Origin: an uncultured Eubacteriales bacterium
Lineage (GTDB): Bacteria; Bacillota; Clostridia; Peptostreptococcales; Anaerovoracaceae
Length of the DNA stretch: 64,000 bases
Direction: 5' to 3'
NCBI GenBank assembly: GCA_902775345.1
Contig: CACYLW010000007.1
Coordinates: forward strand, 124,001 to 188,000
Part shown: positions 25,272 to 34,369 of the stretch, in pieces
Layout of the letters: every line of letters begins with the position of its first letter
Numbering within the stretch: the first letter of the stretch is position 1
Notes under the pieces: generated by a model
Database searches by the model: none
What the model was told of the DNA's origin: nothing
The model's input: the letters and a program-made list of their open reading frames with translations, nothing else
Made by a program: the position numbers and the translations under genes

Positions 25272-25763
25272 TTACTTAGCCTCGATAGCAGCGATGATGT
25301 CAGCCTTTGTAGCCTTAGCGTCTACCTTGACTCCCATCTCGTTTGCAACTGCCAGAAGCTCGTCTTTCTTCATCGAAGCGCTGACCTTTGGTGCAGCCTT
25401 TGCTTCTTCCTTTGCAGGCTCTTCAGCCTTAGCGGCCTTCTCTGCCTTCTTGGCGGAAGCGCCGATACCGGTTACCTTTACCAGCGTATATGGCTGTCTG
25501 TGACCGTTTTTACGTCTGTAATCCTTCTTTGCCTTGTACTTGTAGATGATTACCTTATCAGCCTTGCCCTGCTCGAGGACCTCAGCCTCTACTGCGTATC
25601 CCTCTACGAATGGTGTGCCTACGACAAGCTTGTCTCCGCCTACAGCTACGACATCGTCAAATACTACTGTGTCGCCTACGTTAGCATCAAGTTTCTCTAC
25701 TCTGAACTCGTCGCCCTGCTGTACTCTGTACTGCTTGCCACCTGTCATGATGATAGCATACAT
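25272..25763 (-). CDS. rplU: 50S ribosomal protein L21 with C-terminal extension
   Basis: 163 residues, against about 103 for ordinary L21. Residues 1-103 are a complete L21 ([39 protein letters not shown]). Then follow an Ala/Lys/Glu-rich linker and a C-terminal helix-extension-helix-like unit ([17 protein letters not shown]...[13 protein letters not shown]), reminiscent of SAP/HeH or Rho-N modules that bind nucleic acid. It is first in the rplU-rpmA-obgE operon and is preceded by hairpins that may form an L21 leader. Confidence 0.93.
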   Translation of the reverse strand: MYAIIMTGGKQYRVQQGDEFRVEKLDANVGDTVVFDDVVAVGGDKLVVGTPFVEGYAVEAEVLEQGKADKVIIYKYKAKKDYRRKNGHRQPYTLVKVTGIGASAKKAEKAAKAEEPAKEEAKAAPKVSASMKKDELLAVANEMGVKVDAKATKADIIAAIEAK

Positions 25764-25781
25764 AATATCAAATTCCTCCTT

Positions 25782-25835
25782 AAACCAGACTCGCCGGAGT
25801 TTGGGTGCTTCGCTTAAAACCCGCTCCGTGCGGTT
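25782..25835 (-). promoter_or_regulatory. Possible L21 mRNA leader
   Basis: Between the operon start and rplU two adjacent hairpins can form: 25785-25804 (CCAGACTC/GAGTTTGG with wobble pairs) and 25818-25835 (AACC-CGC/GCGGTT with one bulge). The position agrees with the autoregulatory L21 leader known from Firmicutes, but I could not match its consensus exactly. Confidence 0.35.
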
Positions 25836-25897
25836 AACCGCAGAAAATGATACTACATTGCGATTGCAAGGTCAAGAAGGAATTTATTAATTTTGTA

Positions 25898-26440
25898 TTA
25901 TTCTGCATGCACGATTATAAAATCGTGGCCTGTTGCTTTTACAAACTTTTCAAAGATGTCCCCGGACCTGATTCTGAGGCTCGAAGTATTGATGCACGGG
26001 TGACAGCCGACATATTCCGAGTTGATAACGTCATCATCAACAAGCAGCTGTACTCTGTGCTCAGTGTCGTTTATCAGGCCCATCACACTGGCTGAACCCG
26101 GTGAGCAGTCTATGAGTTCTTCCATATATTCGGATTCCGCAAAGTGAAGTCTTGAACTTCCTGCCTGTTTTGATATATCGCTGCTCCGGAATACCTTATG
26201 CTCCGGTATCATCAGCATGTAAAATCTGGTGCGCTGTCTGTTGGCAAGAAAAAGGTTCTTGCATATTCTTGCTCCGAGAGACTCCTCGATATCTCGGCAA
26301 AGTTCTTCTTCAGATCCGAATGCCGGTGCATGATCAAGCCTGTAATACTCTATCGCCAGACCGTCAAGAAAATCATATACACGTATTTCCTTATCGGATC
26401 TGTCCGACGTATCCTGTGGTCTTCCTTTATATAGTTCCAT
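25898..26440 (-). CDS. Ala-tRNA(Pro) deacylase (ProXp-ala, prolyl-tRNA synthetase associated domain)
   Basis: 180 residues, a free-standing INS/ProXp-ala-type editing domain. Typical stretches are YYRLDHAPAFG, GARICKNLFLANRQRTRFYMLMIPEHKVF, SASVMGLINDTEHRVQLLVDDDV and VGCHPCINTSSLRI. It removes alanine mischarged onto tRNA-Pro. It begins one base after the recA stop, so it is co-transcribed with recA from the LexA-boxed promoter, an odd partnership. A tRNA-Pro gene and a second editing factor (YbaK) are also in the window. Confidence 0.9.
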   Translation of the reverse strand: MELYKGRPQDTSDRSDKEIRVYDFLDGLAIEYYRLDHAPAFGSEEELCRDIEESLGARICKNLFLANRQRTRFYMLMIPEHKVFRSSDISKQAGSSRLHFAESEYMEELIDCSPGSASVMGLINDTEHRVQLLVDDDVINSEYVGCHPCINTSSLRIRSGDIFEKFVKATGHDFIIVHAE

Positions 26441-26441
26441 T

Positions 26442-27503
26442 TTATTCGATCACGACTCCGTCTTCATCGACCTTGAGGCCGTCATCCTTACCCATGAGCT
26501 GCTGCATGAGTTTCCCGCGGATCTCATCAAGCACATCAGGATTAGCCTCGAGATAAGCCTTGACATTTTCTCTTCCCTGACCGATTCTCTCATTCTTATA
26601 GCTGTACCAGGATCCGGCCTTGTCAATAATGCCTGTGTCAGAAGCAAGATCGAGTATATCTCCCGAAAGTGAGATTCCAGTTCCATACATTATGTCGAAC
26701 TCAGCTTTTCTGAATGGAGGCGCAACCTTATTTTTGACGATTTTCACTCTTGTACGGCTTCCGAGAACATCTTCACCCTTCTTGATCGTGTCTATCTTTC
26801 TGACATCAAGTCTCATTGAAGCATAGAATTTCAGAGCGCGTCCGCCTGTAGTCGTTTCAGGATTTCCGAACATGACTCCGATTTTTTCTCGGAGCTGGTT
26901 GATAAAGATCACGCATGTATTTGACCTGTTTATGGCTCCGGCGATCTTACGGAGAGCCTGCGACATGAGTCTTGCCTGAAGACCTACATGGGAGTCTCCC
27001 ATTTCACCCTGTATCTCTGCTTTAGGTACCAGTGCCGCAACAGAGTCTATGACTATGATGTCGACCGCACCGCTTCTTGTAAGCATCTCACAGATTTCAA
27101 GCGCCTGCTCACCCGTATCAGGCTGTGATACGAGAAGCTCATCAACGTTTACGCCGAGATTCCTGGCATATACAGGATCGAGCGCATGCTCTGCATCGAT
27201 GAACGCAGCCTGTCCGCCGTTCTTCTGAGCCTCTGCGATCGCATGAAGAGTCAGGGTAGTTTTACCCGAGGATTCAGGACCATAGATCTCGATTATGCGG
27301 CCTTTAGGATATCCGCCCACTCCTGTCGCGAAGTCCAGGCTTACCGAACCGGTTGAAATAACATCTATATTGCTTACAGGGCCTGACTCACCAAGCCTCA
27401 TGATGGCACCCTTGCCGTACTGCTTCTGGATCTGATCTAACGCCTGCTGTAACGCCTTTTCCTTTGCGGCGCTTTCCGCACTGCTTGCATTCTGTGTAGC
27501 CAT
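26442..27503 (-). CDS. recA: Recombinase RecA
   Basis: 353 residues. It carries the P-loop GPESSGKTT near residue 75, the loop [24 protein letters not shown] region, [12 protein letters not shown], and [12 protein letters not shown]. RecA forms filaments on single-stranded DNA for strand exchange and triggers LexA self-cleavage. The acidic C-terminal tail is short. It has a sigma-70 promoter with a LexA box at the start point, so it is SOS-induced. cinA lies upstream on the same strand, the usual cinA-recA order. Confidence 0.98.
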   Translation of the reverse strand: MATQNASSAESAAKEKALQQALDQIQKQYGKGAIMRLGESGPVSNIDVISTGSVSLDFATGVGGYPKGRIIEIYGPESSGKTTLTLHAIAEAQKNGGQAAFIDAEHALDPVYARNLGVNVDELLVSQPDTGEQALEICEMLTRSGAVDIIVIDSVAALVPKAEIQGEMGDSHVGLQARLMSQALRKIAGAINRSNTCVIFINQLREKIGVMFGNPETTTGGRALKFYASMRLDVRKIDTIKKGEDVLGSRTRVKIVKNKVAPPFRKAEFDIMYGTGISLSGDILDLASDTGIIDKAGSWYSYKNERIGQGRENVKAYLEANPDVLDEIRGKLMQQLMGKDDGLKVDEDGVVIE

Positions 27504-27524
27504 ATTGCCTCCGTTTAAATAAAT

Positions 27525-27573
27525 AGAACAGTTGTTCGTTATTGATGATACTGCGATATACTCCGTATGTCAA
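27525..27573 (-). promoter_or_regulatory. recA promoter with LexA box
   Basis: On the minus strand TTGACA (27568-27573), a 17-base spacer and TATCAT (27545-27550) form a good sigma-70 promoter. CGAACaactGTTCT (27525-27538) is a LexA box with one mismatch that covers the predicted start point. A GGAGG ribosome-binding site follows before ATG 27503. Confidence 0.88.
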
Positions 27574-27681
27574 TATTATATTTTCAGGTGCATCTGTTTG
27601 TCGAACGCTCATAGCCCTTTATTCGACGTATAAAGCCCTTTTTATGGTTCGCGGCACTTTTTTACGGTACCGGACCCGTGC

Positions 27682-28911
27682 TTATCTTATAAGCAGATAT
27701 ACAGTCCTGAGCATTCTCAGCAGTATGTAATTGCGGTTCCACTTCCTGTTGTTTCTGGATGTCATGACTTCATGGTATCCGGATCTGTCTGCCGTCGCAT
27801 AGCCTATATAGGCTTCTCCGGCTTCATGACCGGGATCGGCTTCAGGGCCTGCATATCCTGTGACCGCCACAGCGATGTCAGCCCCGGAGCGCGCCCTTGC
27901 TCCTTCTGCCATGGCTTCCGCTACCTGTGAGCTTACGACTCCGAATCTGTCTATCAGCTCTGCAGGAACATCCAGCTCCTTGATCTTGCTTTCGTTGGAA
28001 TACGTGACGTATGCTGAAGAAAGCACTTCCGAAGCTCCGGCAACATCAGTGATCGCTGAGGCGAACATCCCGCCGGTACATGATTCAGCTGAAGTGATTG
28101 TAAGACCTTTTTCCTTAAGTATCCTTACGACTACTTCCTTCAGGTCTTCATCGTCATAACTGTATATGAAGTCTCCTGCCAGATCGTTTATGCGTTCAGT
28201 CATTTCGCGAACAGCCTCTTTGGCTTCATCGATGGTATCCCTCTGAGAAGCTACTCTCAGCGTGCACTCCCCCTCCTTCGCGTATGTCGCAACAGTAGGA
28301 TCACTCTGTCCGTCTATGACCGGCATGAGAATGGTTTCAAGATCTGATTCACCGATACCTATTGTGCGTATTACCCGGTAGAACATCTTTTTATCCATGA
28401 ACTGCTCTAGGTAATCCTTGACTCCGTTTTCCCAGAGCCACTTCATTTCGCGGGGAGGCCCCGGAAGGCATATCGCCGTTTTGCCGTCTGCACTTAGCGC
28501 AAAGCCCGGAGCAGTACCGGAAGCATTGTAGAAAGGTGTGCATCCTTCCGGAAGATATGCCTGCTTGACATTGTTTTCAGCCATCTTTCTTCCGCGCTTT
28601 TCAAAGAATTCAGAGAGCTGCTGCATTACGGCTTCATCAAGGTACATGTCTCTTCCCATATACTCAGCGACCATCTCTTTTGTGAGATCGTCCTGGGTAG
28701 GTCCGAGACCGCCTGTCAGTATGACGAGGTCAGTGTCACTGAAAGCCTCTGCCAGCTTATCTTTAAGCCTTGCCGGATTATCGCCTACCACAAAGTGGTA
28801 CATGACATCAAAGCCCATGTGATTGAGCTTGTCTGAGAGGAATGCCGCATTTGTATTAACGGTCTGCCCGAACAGGAGCTCGGTACCGACGGCAATAATT
28901 GAGGTTTTCAA
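27682..28911 (-). CDS. cinA: Competence/damage-inducible protein CinA
   Basis: 409 residues: an N-terminal MoaB/molybdopterin-binding-like (COG1058) domain (IAVGTELLFGQTVNTNAAFL, LTGGLGPTQDDLTKE) and a C-terminal nicotinamide-nucleotide amidase domain (TSAESCTGGMFASAITDVAG, VAVTGYAGPE). It acts in NMN recycling and ADP-ribose hydrolysis, and is linked with recA in Gram-positives. The start is TTG 28911, preceded by GGAGGG at 8 bases. Confidence 0.95.
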   Translation of the reverse strand: MKTSIIAVGTELLFGQTVNTNAAFLSDKLNHMGFDVMYHFVVGDNPARLKDKLAEAFSDTDLVILTGGLGPTQDDLTKEMVAEYMGRDMYLDEAVMQQLSEFFEKRGRKMAENNVKQAYLPEGCTPFYNASGTAPGFALSADGKTAICLPGPPREMKWLWENGVKDYLEQFMDKKMFYRVIRTIGIGESDLETILMPVIDGQSDPTVATYAKEGECTLRVASQRDTIDEAKEAVREMTERINDLAGDFIYSYDDEDLKEVVVRILKEKGLTITSAESCTGGMFASAITDVAGASEVLSSAYVTYSNESKIKELDVPAELIDRFGVVSSQVAEAMAEGARARSGADIAVAVTGYAGPEADPGHEAGEAYIGYATADRSGYHEVMTSRNNRKWNRNYILLRMLRTVYLLIR

Positions 28912-28924
28912 GGATAATGCCCTC

Positions 28925-29458
28925 CTACATGCTGAAAATACTGCGGTTTTTCCAGACGTATTCTGCTCCGGAATACACCGTCATTACCAGTGAAGCCCAG
29001 AAGATAACATTTCCGACCGTCATCACTTTAGTGCCTCCCTCAGTGAGGCAAAGCGCCAGCAGGTAAAGAATGACTGCTACCATCTGAAGGACGGTTTTGA
29101 TCTTTCCCGACATTCCTGCTGCCAGAACCGTTCCTTCTGAAGCAGCGACAGTTCTCATTCCGGCGACAATGAATTCACGCGCAAGTATGAGTATGAGCAT
29201 CCAGGCTCTGATGATATCCGACTCAATGAAGAGGCAGAGCGCAGAATACACAAGGATCTTGTCGGCAAGCGGATCCATGATTTTTCCGAAGTTCGTGACA
29301 AGATTCTGTGAGCGGGCTATTTTGCCGTCAAAGTAGTCAGTTATCGATGCTGCAATGAAAATCACTAACGCTGCCGGATAATACCTGAACAGATATGCAG
29401 CGATAAAGAACGGTACTGAGATCATGCGTGCTATTGTAAGTTTGTTTGGAAGGTTCAT
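28925..29458 (-). CDS. pgsA: CDP-diacylglycerol-glycerol-3-phosphate 3-phosphatidyltransferase
   Basis: 177 residues with the CDP-alcohol phosphotransferase signature D-G-x2-A-R...G-x3-D-x3-D, seen as DYFDGKIARSQ followed by FGKIMDPLADK, and about five membrane segments. It makes phosphatidylglycerophosphate, the precursor of phosphatidylglycerol and cardiolipin, at the cytoplasmic membrane. It overlaps rimO by 4 bases (ATGA). rimO-pgsA-cinA-recA is a common Firmicutes order. Confidence 0.95.
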   Translation of the reverse strand: MNLPNKLTIARMISVPFFIAAYLFRYYPAALVIFIAASITDYFDGKIARSQNLVTNFGKIMDPLADKILVYSALCLFIESDIIRAWMLILILAREFIVAGMRTVAASEGTVLAAGMSGKIKTVLQMVAVILYLLALCLTEGGTKVMTVGNVIFWASLVMTVYSGAEYVWKNRSIFSM

Positions 29459-30846
29459 TGTTCTACCTCTTCTCCTTCAAGATCATATTCATAAGTGTCA
29501 GTTATGCGTACTTTTACGATATCTCCCGGTTCGAGATCCATCCTTTTCGTTACGAAAGTTACGGCACAGTCTATTTCAGGCGCGTCATATCTTGTTCGCC
29601 CCGAATAGATGTTAACGACCCGGGAAAGAGTATCCTCGTCAACAGTATTGAAGTCATCGACGATGTCTTCAGCATCCATCTCTACACATTCGTCTACGAT
29701 GACATCAAAGACTTTTCCTATCTTGCATTCATTGAGCTTTTCGCTTACAGCCTGCTGATGCGTCATGACAAGGTCACGCCTTGCAGCACGTTCTTCCTCA
29801 GGCACCTTGCCATCCATTGTGAATGAAGGCGTTCCCTCCTCTTCGGAAAAGGCAAAAGCACCAAGCCTGTCTATTTCAAATGTATCGATAAACCCGATCA
29901 GTTCTTCCATGTCTTCCTGATTCTCACCCGGGAATCCGACAAGAAGTGTCGTCCTTATATGTACATCAGGGATCCTTTCTCTGAGCTTTCTGATGACCGC
30001 TCTGATGGAACTGCCGCTTGACTTGCGCCTCATCAGTCTGAGCACATTATCTGATACATGCTGGATAGGCATGTCGATGTAATTGCAGATTTTCGGCTCG
30101 CTTGCTATGGTTTCGATAAGTTCGTCGGTAATCCCGTTATCGTAAACATACATAAGCCTTATCCATTCGATGCCCTCTATCCTGCAAAGTTTGTGCAGAA
30201 GTTCAGGCAGACGTACTTCTCCGTAAAGATCGCGTCCGTATTGGGAAGTATCCTGAGCGATAAGGATCAGTTCCCTGATTCCTTTAGCCGCAAGATCTTC
30301 CGCTTCCTTTACACAGTCTTCCATTTTCTTGGAACGGAAAGGTCCCCTGATCCCCGGGATCGCGCAGAAACTGCAGGCATTATAGCAGCCTTCCGCGATT
30401 TTCATGTAAGCGAAATGAGCTCCGTCTTCGATCACACGCCTGCGGTACGGAAGCCTGTCGAGAATGCATCCGACTCTGTCCGCACCGGACTCTGAGCTCT
30501 TATCGTTTCCGGAAAGTATGATGTCCGGTATGTCATCATAGTCATTTACACCGAAAAACATGTCAACTTCAGGAATCTCTTCGGCAAGCTCTTTGTGGTA
30601 ACGCTCGGAGAGACAGCCCGTGACAATAAGCTTCTGATCATCCCTGCGGAAATCAGCAAGATCGAATATCCTCTCAATGGATTCTTTTTTTGCGTCCTCG
30701 ATAAAGCCGCAGGTATTAAGAACTATGACATCAGCTTCAAAAGCGTCGTCCACGATGCTGCAGCCTCTTTCTTCAAGCGAAGCTGCAAGCACCGATGAAT
30801 CATATTCATTTTTAGCGCAGCCGTATGTGTCTATGAATACTTTCAT
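29455..30846 (-). CDS. rimO: Ribosomal protein S12 methylthiotransferase RimO
   Basis: 463 residues: an N-terminal UPF0004 domain with three cluster cysteines (YGCAKNEYDS, NTCGFIEDAKKES, TGCLSERY), a radical-SAM domain with CYNACSFCAIP, and a C-terminal TRAM domain. It methylthiolates the conserved aspartate of S12 using two 4Fe-4S clusters. RimO rather than MiaB is indicated by the GCAKNEYDSS start and the FGVNDYDDI region. It follows ftsK by two bases. Confidence 0.94.
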   Translation of the reverse strand: MKVFIDTYGCAKNEYDSSVLAASLEERGCSIVDDAFEADVIVLNTCGFIEDAKKESIERIFDLADFRRDDQKLIVTGCLSERYHKELAEEIPEVDMFFGVNDYDDIPDIILSGNDKSSESGADRVGCILDRLPYRRRVIEDGAHFAYMKIAEGCYNACSFCAIPGIRGPFRSKKMEDCVKEAEDLAAKGIRELILIAQDTSQYGRDLYGEVRLPELLHKLCRIEGIEWIRLMYVYDNGITDELIETIASEPKICNYIDMPIQHVSDNVLRLMRRKSSGSSIRAVIRKLRERIPDVHIRTTLLVGFPGENQEDMEELIGFIDTFEIDRLGAFAFSEEEGTPSFTMDGKVPEEERAARRDLVMTHQQAVSEKLNECKIGKVFDVIVDECVEMDAEDIVDDFNTVDEDTLSRVVNIYSGRTRYDAPEIDCAVTFVTKRMDLEPGDIVKVRITDTYEYDLEGEEVEQ

Positions 30847-30848
30847 TA

Positions 30849-33800
30849 TTAATACTCGCTTTCACTGTCCGCATCCATTATCATGCGTCGTACTGATTCA
30901 GGCAGTGAGTTGAATGAATCCATTGCCTTTGTATTGCTGAGCCCGCTCGACGGGCGTATGCCGTCATCCTCAGGAGCCATTTCATACTCAGGCTCACTGA
31001 CAGTTTCAGGTACATATACAGGCTCCGGCTCCGGTTTATAAGCAGGTTCCGGTTCAGGCTGAGGTTCATGCTCCGATACGGATTCTTCCTCTGACCCGTA
31101 TCCGCCGTAATACTCTTCTTCAGTTATAAGAAGCTGGCGTGGTCTCGAACCGTCCGAAGGACCTATTATGCCCTTTTCCTCTATCTCATCGATGATTCTT
31201 GCAGCTCTGTTATATCCAATGCGGAACCTTCTCTGCAGCATCGATACTGAAGCCTGCTTGGACTTGAAGATGAATGCTATTGCGTCTTCAGTCAGTTCAT
31301 CCTGCGGTTCCTTGCTAGTTCTCTTGTCTGCATTCTCGATCGCGTTTTTCAGTTCCTCGTCGTAATCAGGGTTGCCGCCCTCTTTCTTCACGAATTTTAT
31401 TACCTTATCTATCTCTTTCTCAGAGATGTACGGACCCTGCACCCTGTATGGCTTGGTGGATCCTACAGGTGAGAACAGCATGTCGCCCTTTCCGAGGAGT
31501 TTCTCTGCTCCAGCCATGTCGAGAATGGTACGTGAGTCGAACTGCGATGCGACGCTGAATGCGATCCTCGAAGGTATGTTGGCCTTGATAAGGCCTGTGA
31601 CTACATCGACTGACGGTCTCTGAGTAGCTACGATAAGATGCATTCCTGCTGCTCTCGCCTTCTGAGCCAGACGGCAGATCGAATTCTCCACCTCTGAAGG
31701 TGATGCCATCATAAGGTCGGCGAGCTCGTCGATTATGATAACGATCTGCGGTTTGCAGTCCGCGTATCTCTGATCTACTCTCATGAGCTCATTATATGAT
31801 TTCAGATCCTTTACGTTGTGCTCAGCGAAGAGTTCGTATCTCTTGTCCATCTCCTCGACCGCTATGGCAAGAGCGCGCGCCGCCTTTCGAGGGTCGGTCA
31901 CCACCGGTGTCAGCATGTGAGGGATGCCGTTGTAATTGCCGAGCTCTACGACCTTAGGGTCTATCATTATCAGCTTGAGTTCTGACGGTCTTGCTTTATA
32001 AAGGAAGCTCGTGACTATCGAGTTTATGCATACCGACTTGCCCGAACCGGTCGCTCCCGCGATCAGCAGATGAGGCATGTCGCTGAGGTCAGCCACGATG
32101 TTGTTTCCGGAAATGTCTTTGCCGACAACAAATTCTACTATCGATGAAGCTTCCCGGAATTCATCTGAATCGATGAGATCGCGTATAAGTACAGGAGCCG
32201 GCTTGTCGTTTTCAACTTCTATGCCTACGGCAGCCTTGCCAGGTATAGGAGCCTCGATACGAAGACTCTTTGCCCTGAGGTTGAGAGCGATATCATCGGC
32301 CAGTCTTGTTATGCTTGCGACCTTTACACCTGTTGCAGGCTGAACTTCATATCTTGTAACGGACGCTCCCTGTGTCACCTTCAGAACTCTTGCATCGACT
32401 CCGAAATCATTGAGTGTCTGCTCCAGAAGCTCTGCCTTTGCCTGAAGCTGTGCATCGCTTACCAGCTGCCTGGAACTTGTATCCTTTTTGAGCAGGCTTA
32501 CCGGAGGAAGTTCATAAGACATGTCATCAGTCACAGTATTGAATGCGGCTGAAATGGCAGCATCATCCGGACCCGGCGACTCCGGTTCAGGAGCAGCAGT
32601 CTTAGGTGCTGAAGCCTTTGCCTTTGGCTTTGCCGGAGCAGGTGTGTTTTCAGTTCTGACAGTTTTAGAAACTGCCGCAGCTGCAGGCTCAAGGCCGGTG
32701 CTCTTAACAGGATTCCCTGATTTATCATGACCGTCAAGTCCGTAAGCACCTGAATGTACGATCTCGTCAGGATCTCCGAGTCCAAGGCCTGTTCTGACCG
32801 CAGGTTTAGCTGAAGAACGCTTTCTTCCCGGATAGCCGTAATCCTCATCATCCGAGTCGAAATTCCTGTTATCGGAGTAAACACTTCTTGCAGCGGATCT
32901 GTTTCCGTCCAGACCTACTTTTGTCTGATGCACGGATTTTTTCAGGGTTTCGGATGTAACCTTTTCGCCTGTTTCGCTGTCTATCCCGGCAAATACTCCT
33001 TTGACTTTTCCGAAAAGAGTTCCCCTGCTTATCTGTTTATCCTTAGCAGGGACAGGAGTGTTGATTATCTGTGTGTAATCCAGGTTTTCCGCGCGTGCGG
33101 AAGCGTTGATTCCGAACGGCTTTGGTATGTCTTCTATGGAAGGTGCAGGAGCCGGTGCCGGCTGGACCGGAGATGTATCCGCGCCCGGCTCTTCCTCGCG
33201 CATGATGCCGCTCATGACAGACTTCCAGAAGGACTTCTTCTGCGGAATATCTGCAGAGATCGACGGATCGGCGGCTGCGGCGGCTTTTATCTGTTCATCG
33301 GTAAGCCTGCGTTTTTCGTCCTGTTCAAGTTCCCTTAGTATCCTGTTCTGCTCTCTTTTGGTTCCTACCTTTCCTGCCAGTCTGGATATAGGAGAGTTTG
33401 CGACCATGAAGAAGGAAATTATCAGAACAGTGACTGCAATTATAAGCAGTCCCGGCATGCCGAAGAGTTTGGCGAGAATTGAACCGATCTCCATGCCGAT
33501 CACGCCGCCCTTTTTGCCGTCAACTCCATATATATAGAAATCGACTATGTCCTTGAATCCGCATCTTATATCGTTCGCCTCAATGAACCTGTATGAATTC
33601 AGCACGCACATATTTATAAAGATTAGAATGCTGAAAACAGCAGTGCGCATGTTGATATGGCTTAGTTTTCCGGCGAGGAGCAGAAGCGCGAAAATGAGAA
33701 CAAGGAAAGGCAGCACGAAGGCCATCTTTCCGAAAAGTCCGTTACAGATGTCGTGTACAGTCATTCCGAAGCTGCCGGTAGTATCCATGACAACAGTAAA

Positions 33801-34034
33801 GAACAGGAAGATCGATATGGCGATCAGTGTGATACTCCAGATCACATCATTGTTTCGCTTATCGCGGTCACTTCTGCGTTTTATTTCATCAAGAACTTCC
33901 TGCTTTGTTGGAGTTCCCGAGTAGGATGCTTTTTTCTGCGACGTAGCGGTCGTGGAATTTTTTGGTTTATTTTTGCTTCCCGGAGGCCTGCCCGGTCCGC
34001 GTTTTGTTGTGGTGTTTTTTGTCTGCTGTGCCAT
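30849..34034 (-). CDS. ftsK: DNA translocase FtsK/SpoIIIE
   Basis: 1061 residues. A basic N-terminus, four membrane segments (about residues 60-215), a roughly 300-residue low-complexity linker, then the motor with Walker A GATGSGKS near 660 and Walker B IIIDELADLM near 765. A winged-helix gamma domain (about 915-975, LTEDAIAFIFKSKQASVSMLQRRF region) binds orienting DNA motifs. Beyond it lies an unusual tail of about 85 residues rich in Pro and Glu. FtsK pumps the chromosome through the septum and activates Xer recombination. The promoter is at 34076-34103. Confidence 0.96.
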   Translation of the reverse strand: MAQQTKNTTTKRGPGRPPGSKNKPKNSTTATSQKKASYSGTPTKQEVLDEIKRRSDRDKRNNDVIWSITLIAISIFLFFTVVMDTTGSFGMTVHDICNGLFGKMAFVLPFLVLIFALLLLAGKLSHINMRTAVFSILIFINMCVLNSYRFIEANDIRCGFKDIVDFYIYGVDGKKGGVIGMEIGSILAKLFGMPGLLIIAVTVLIISFFMVANSPISRLAGKVGTKREQNRILRELEQDEKRRLTDEQIKAAAAADPSISADIPQKKSFWKSVMSGIMREEEPGADTSPVQPAPAPAPSIEDIPKPFGINASARAENLDYTQIINTPVPAKDKQISRGTLFGKVKGVFAGIDSETGEKVTSETLKKSVHQTKVGLDGNRSAARSVYSDNRNFDSDDEDYGYPGRKRSSAKPAVRTGLGLGDPDEIVHSGAYGLDGHDKSGNPVKSTGLEPAAAAVSKTVRTENTPAPAKPKAKASAPKTAAPEPESPGPDDAAISAAFNTVTDDMSYELPPVSLLKKDTSSRQLVSDAQLQAKAELLEQTLNDFGVDARVLKVTQGASVTRYEVQPATGVKVASITRLADDIALNLRAKSLRIEAPIPGKAAVGIEVENDKPAPVLIRDLIDSDEFREASSIVEFVVGKDISGNNIVADLSDMPHLLIAGATGSGKSVCINSIVTSFLYKARPSELKLIMIDPKVVELGNYNGIPHMLTPVVTDPRKAARALAIAVEEMDKRYELFAEHNVKDLKSYNELMRVDQRYADCKPQIVIIIDELADLMMASPSEVENSICRLAQKARAAGMHLIVATQRPSVDVVTGLIKANIPSRIAFSVASQFDSRTILDMAGAEKLLGKGDMLFSPVGSTKPYRVQGPYISEKEIDKVIKFVKKEGGNPDYDEELKNAIENADKRTSKEPQDELTEDAIAFIFKSKQASVSMLQRRFRIGYNRAARIIDEIEEKGIIGPSDGSRPRQLLITEEEYYGGYGSEEESVSEHEPQPEPEPAYKPEPEPVYVPETVSEPEYEMAPEDDGIRPSSGLSNTKAMDSFNSLPESVRRMIMDADSESEY

Positions 34035-34075
34035 TATTTGATCCTCACATCATATATAATGTAGATAGCCAATCT

Positions 34076-34103
34076 ATTATACTACAATATGTAGTCTTTG
34101 TAA
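34076..34103 (-). promoter_or_regulatory. Promoter of the ftsK-rimO-pgsA-cinA operon
   Basis: On the minus strand TTACAA (34098-34103) and TATAAT (34076-34081) are spaced by 16 bases and lie about 42 bases before ATG 34034. Confidence 0.7.
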
Positions 34104-34115
34104 CGGCTTTCTTAA

Positions 34116-34142
34116 CAAAACAAAAGCCCCTTCGCAGGGGCT
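34116..34142 (-). terminator. Terminator after rpmF
   Basis: The stem AGCCCC/GGGGCT with a 6-base loop (34125-34142) is followed on the minus strand by TTTTGTTTTG. It separates rpmF from the ftsK promoter. Confidence 0.85.
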
Positions 34143-34171
34143 CTGTCTGATCTTTTAATGATTTCTTTCCA

Positions 34172-34304
34172 CTACTCTGCGTTTACAACGTCCTTGCCGT
34201 CATAATAACCGCATGTAGGACATACTCTGTGTGGAAGTTTTGGCTCATGGCACTGAGGACAGATCGAAAGTCCGGTCATGCTCTTCCCTCTTAGGTACTG
34301 CCAC
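34172..34304 (-). pseudogene. rpmF: Ribosomal protein L32 gene with internal deletion and frameshift
   Basis: Starting at GTG 34304, preceded by GGAGG at 8 bases, the first six codons read MAVPKR, the invariant start of L32. Seven bases later the reading frame of the L32 zinc-ribbon half begins: ATG 34279 gives [20 protein letters not shown] and then [15 protein letters not shown] to TAG at 34172. The two halves are 25 bases apart start to start (3n+1), so they are out of frame. The roughly 17-20 basic codons normally between them are absent. Read from GTG 34304 the product stops after 19 codons. A perfect promoter and a terminator flank it. Either a true recent lesion with a second copy elsewhere, or an assembly error. 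Confidence 0.8.
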
Positions 34305-34369
34305 TGTCGACACCTCCTTATATGTTCAAATTTCTTTATTTATCTGTGTTTATCTTATCGCACCGATTC

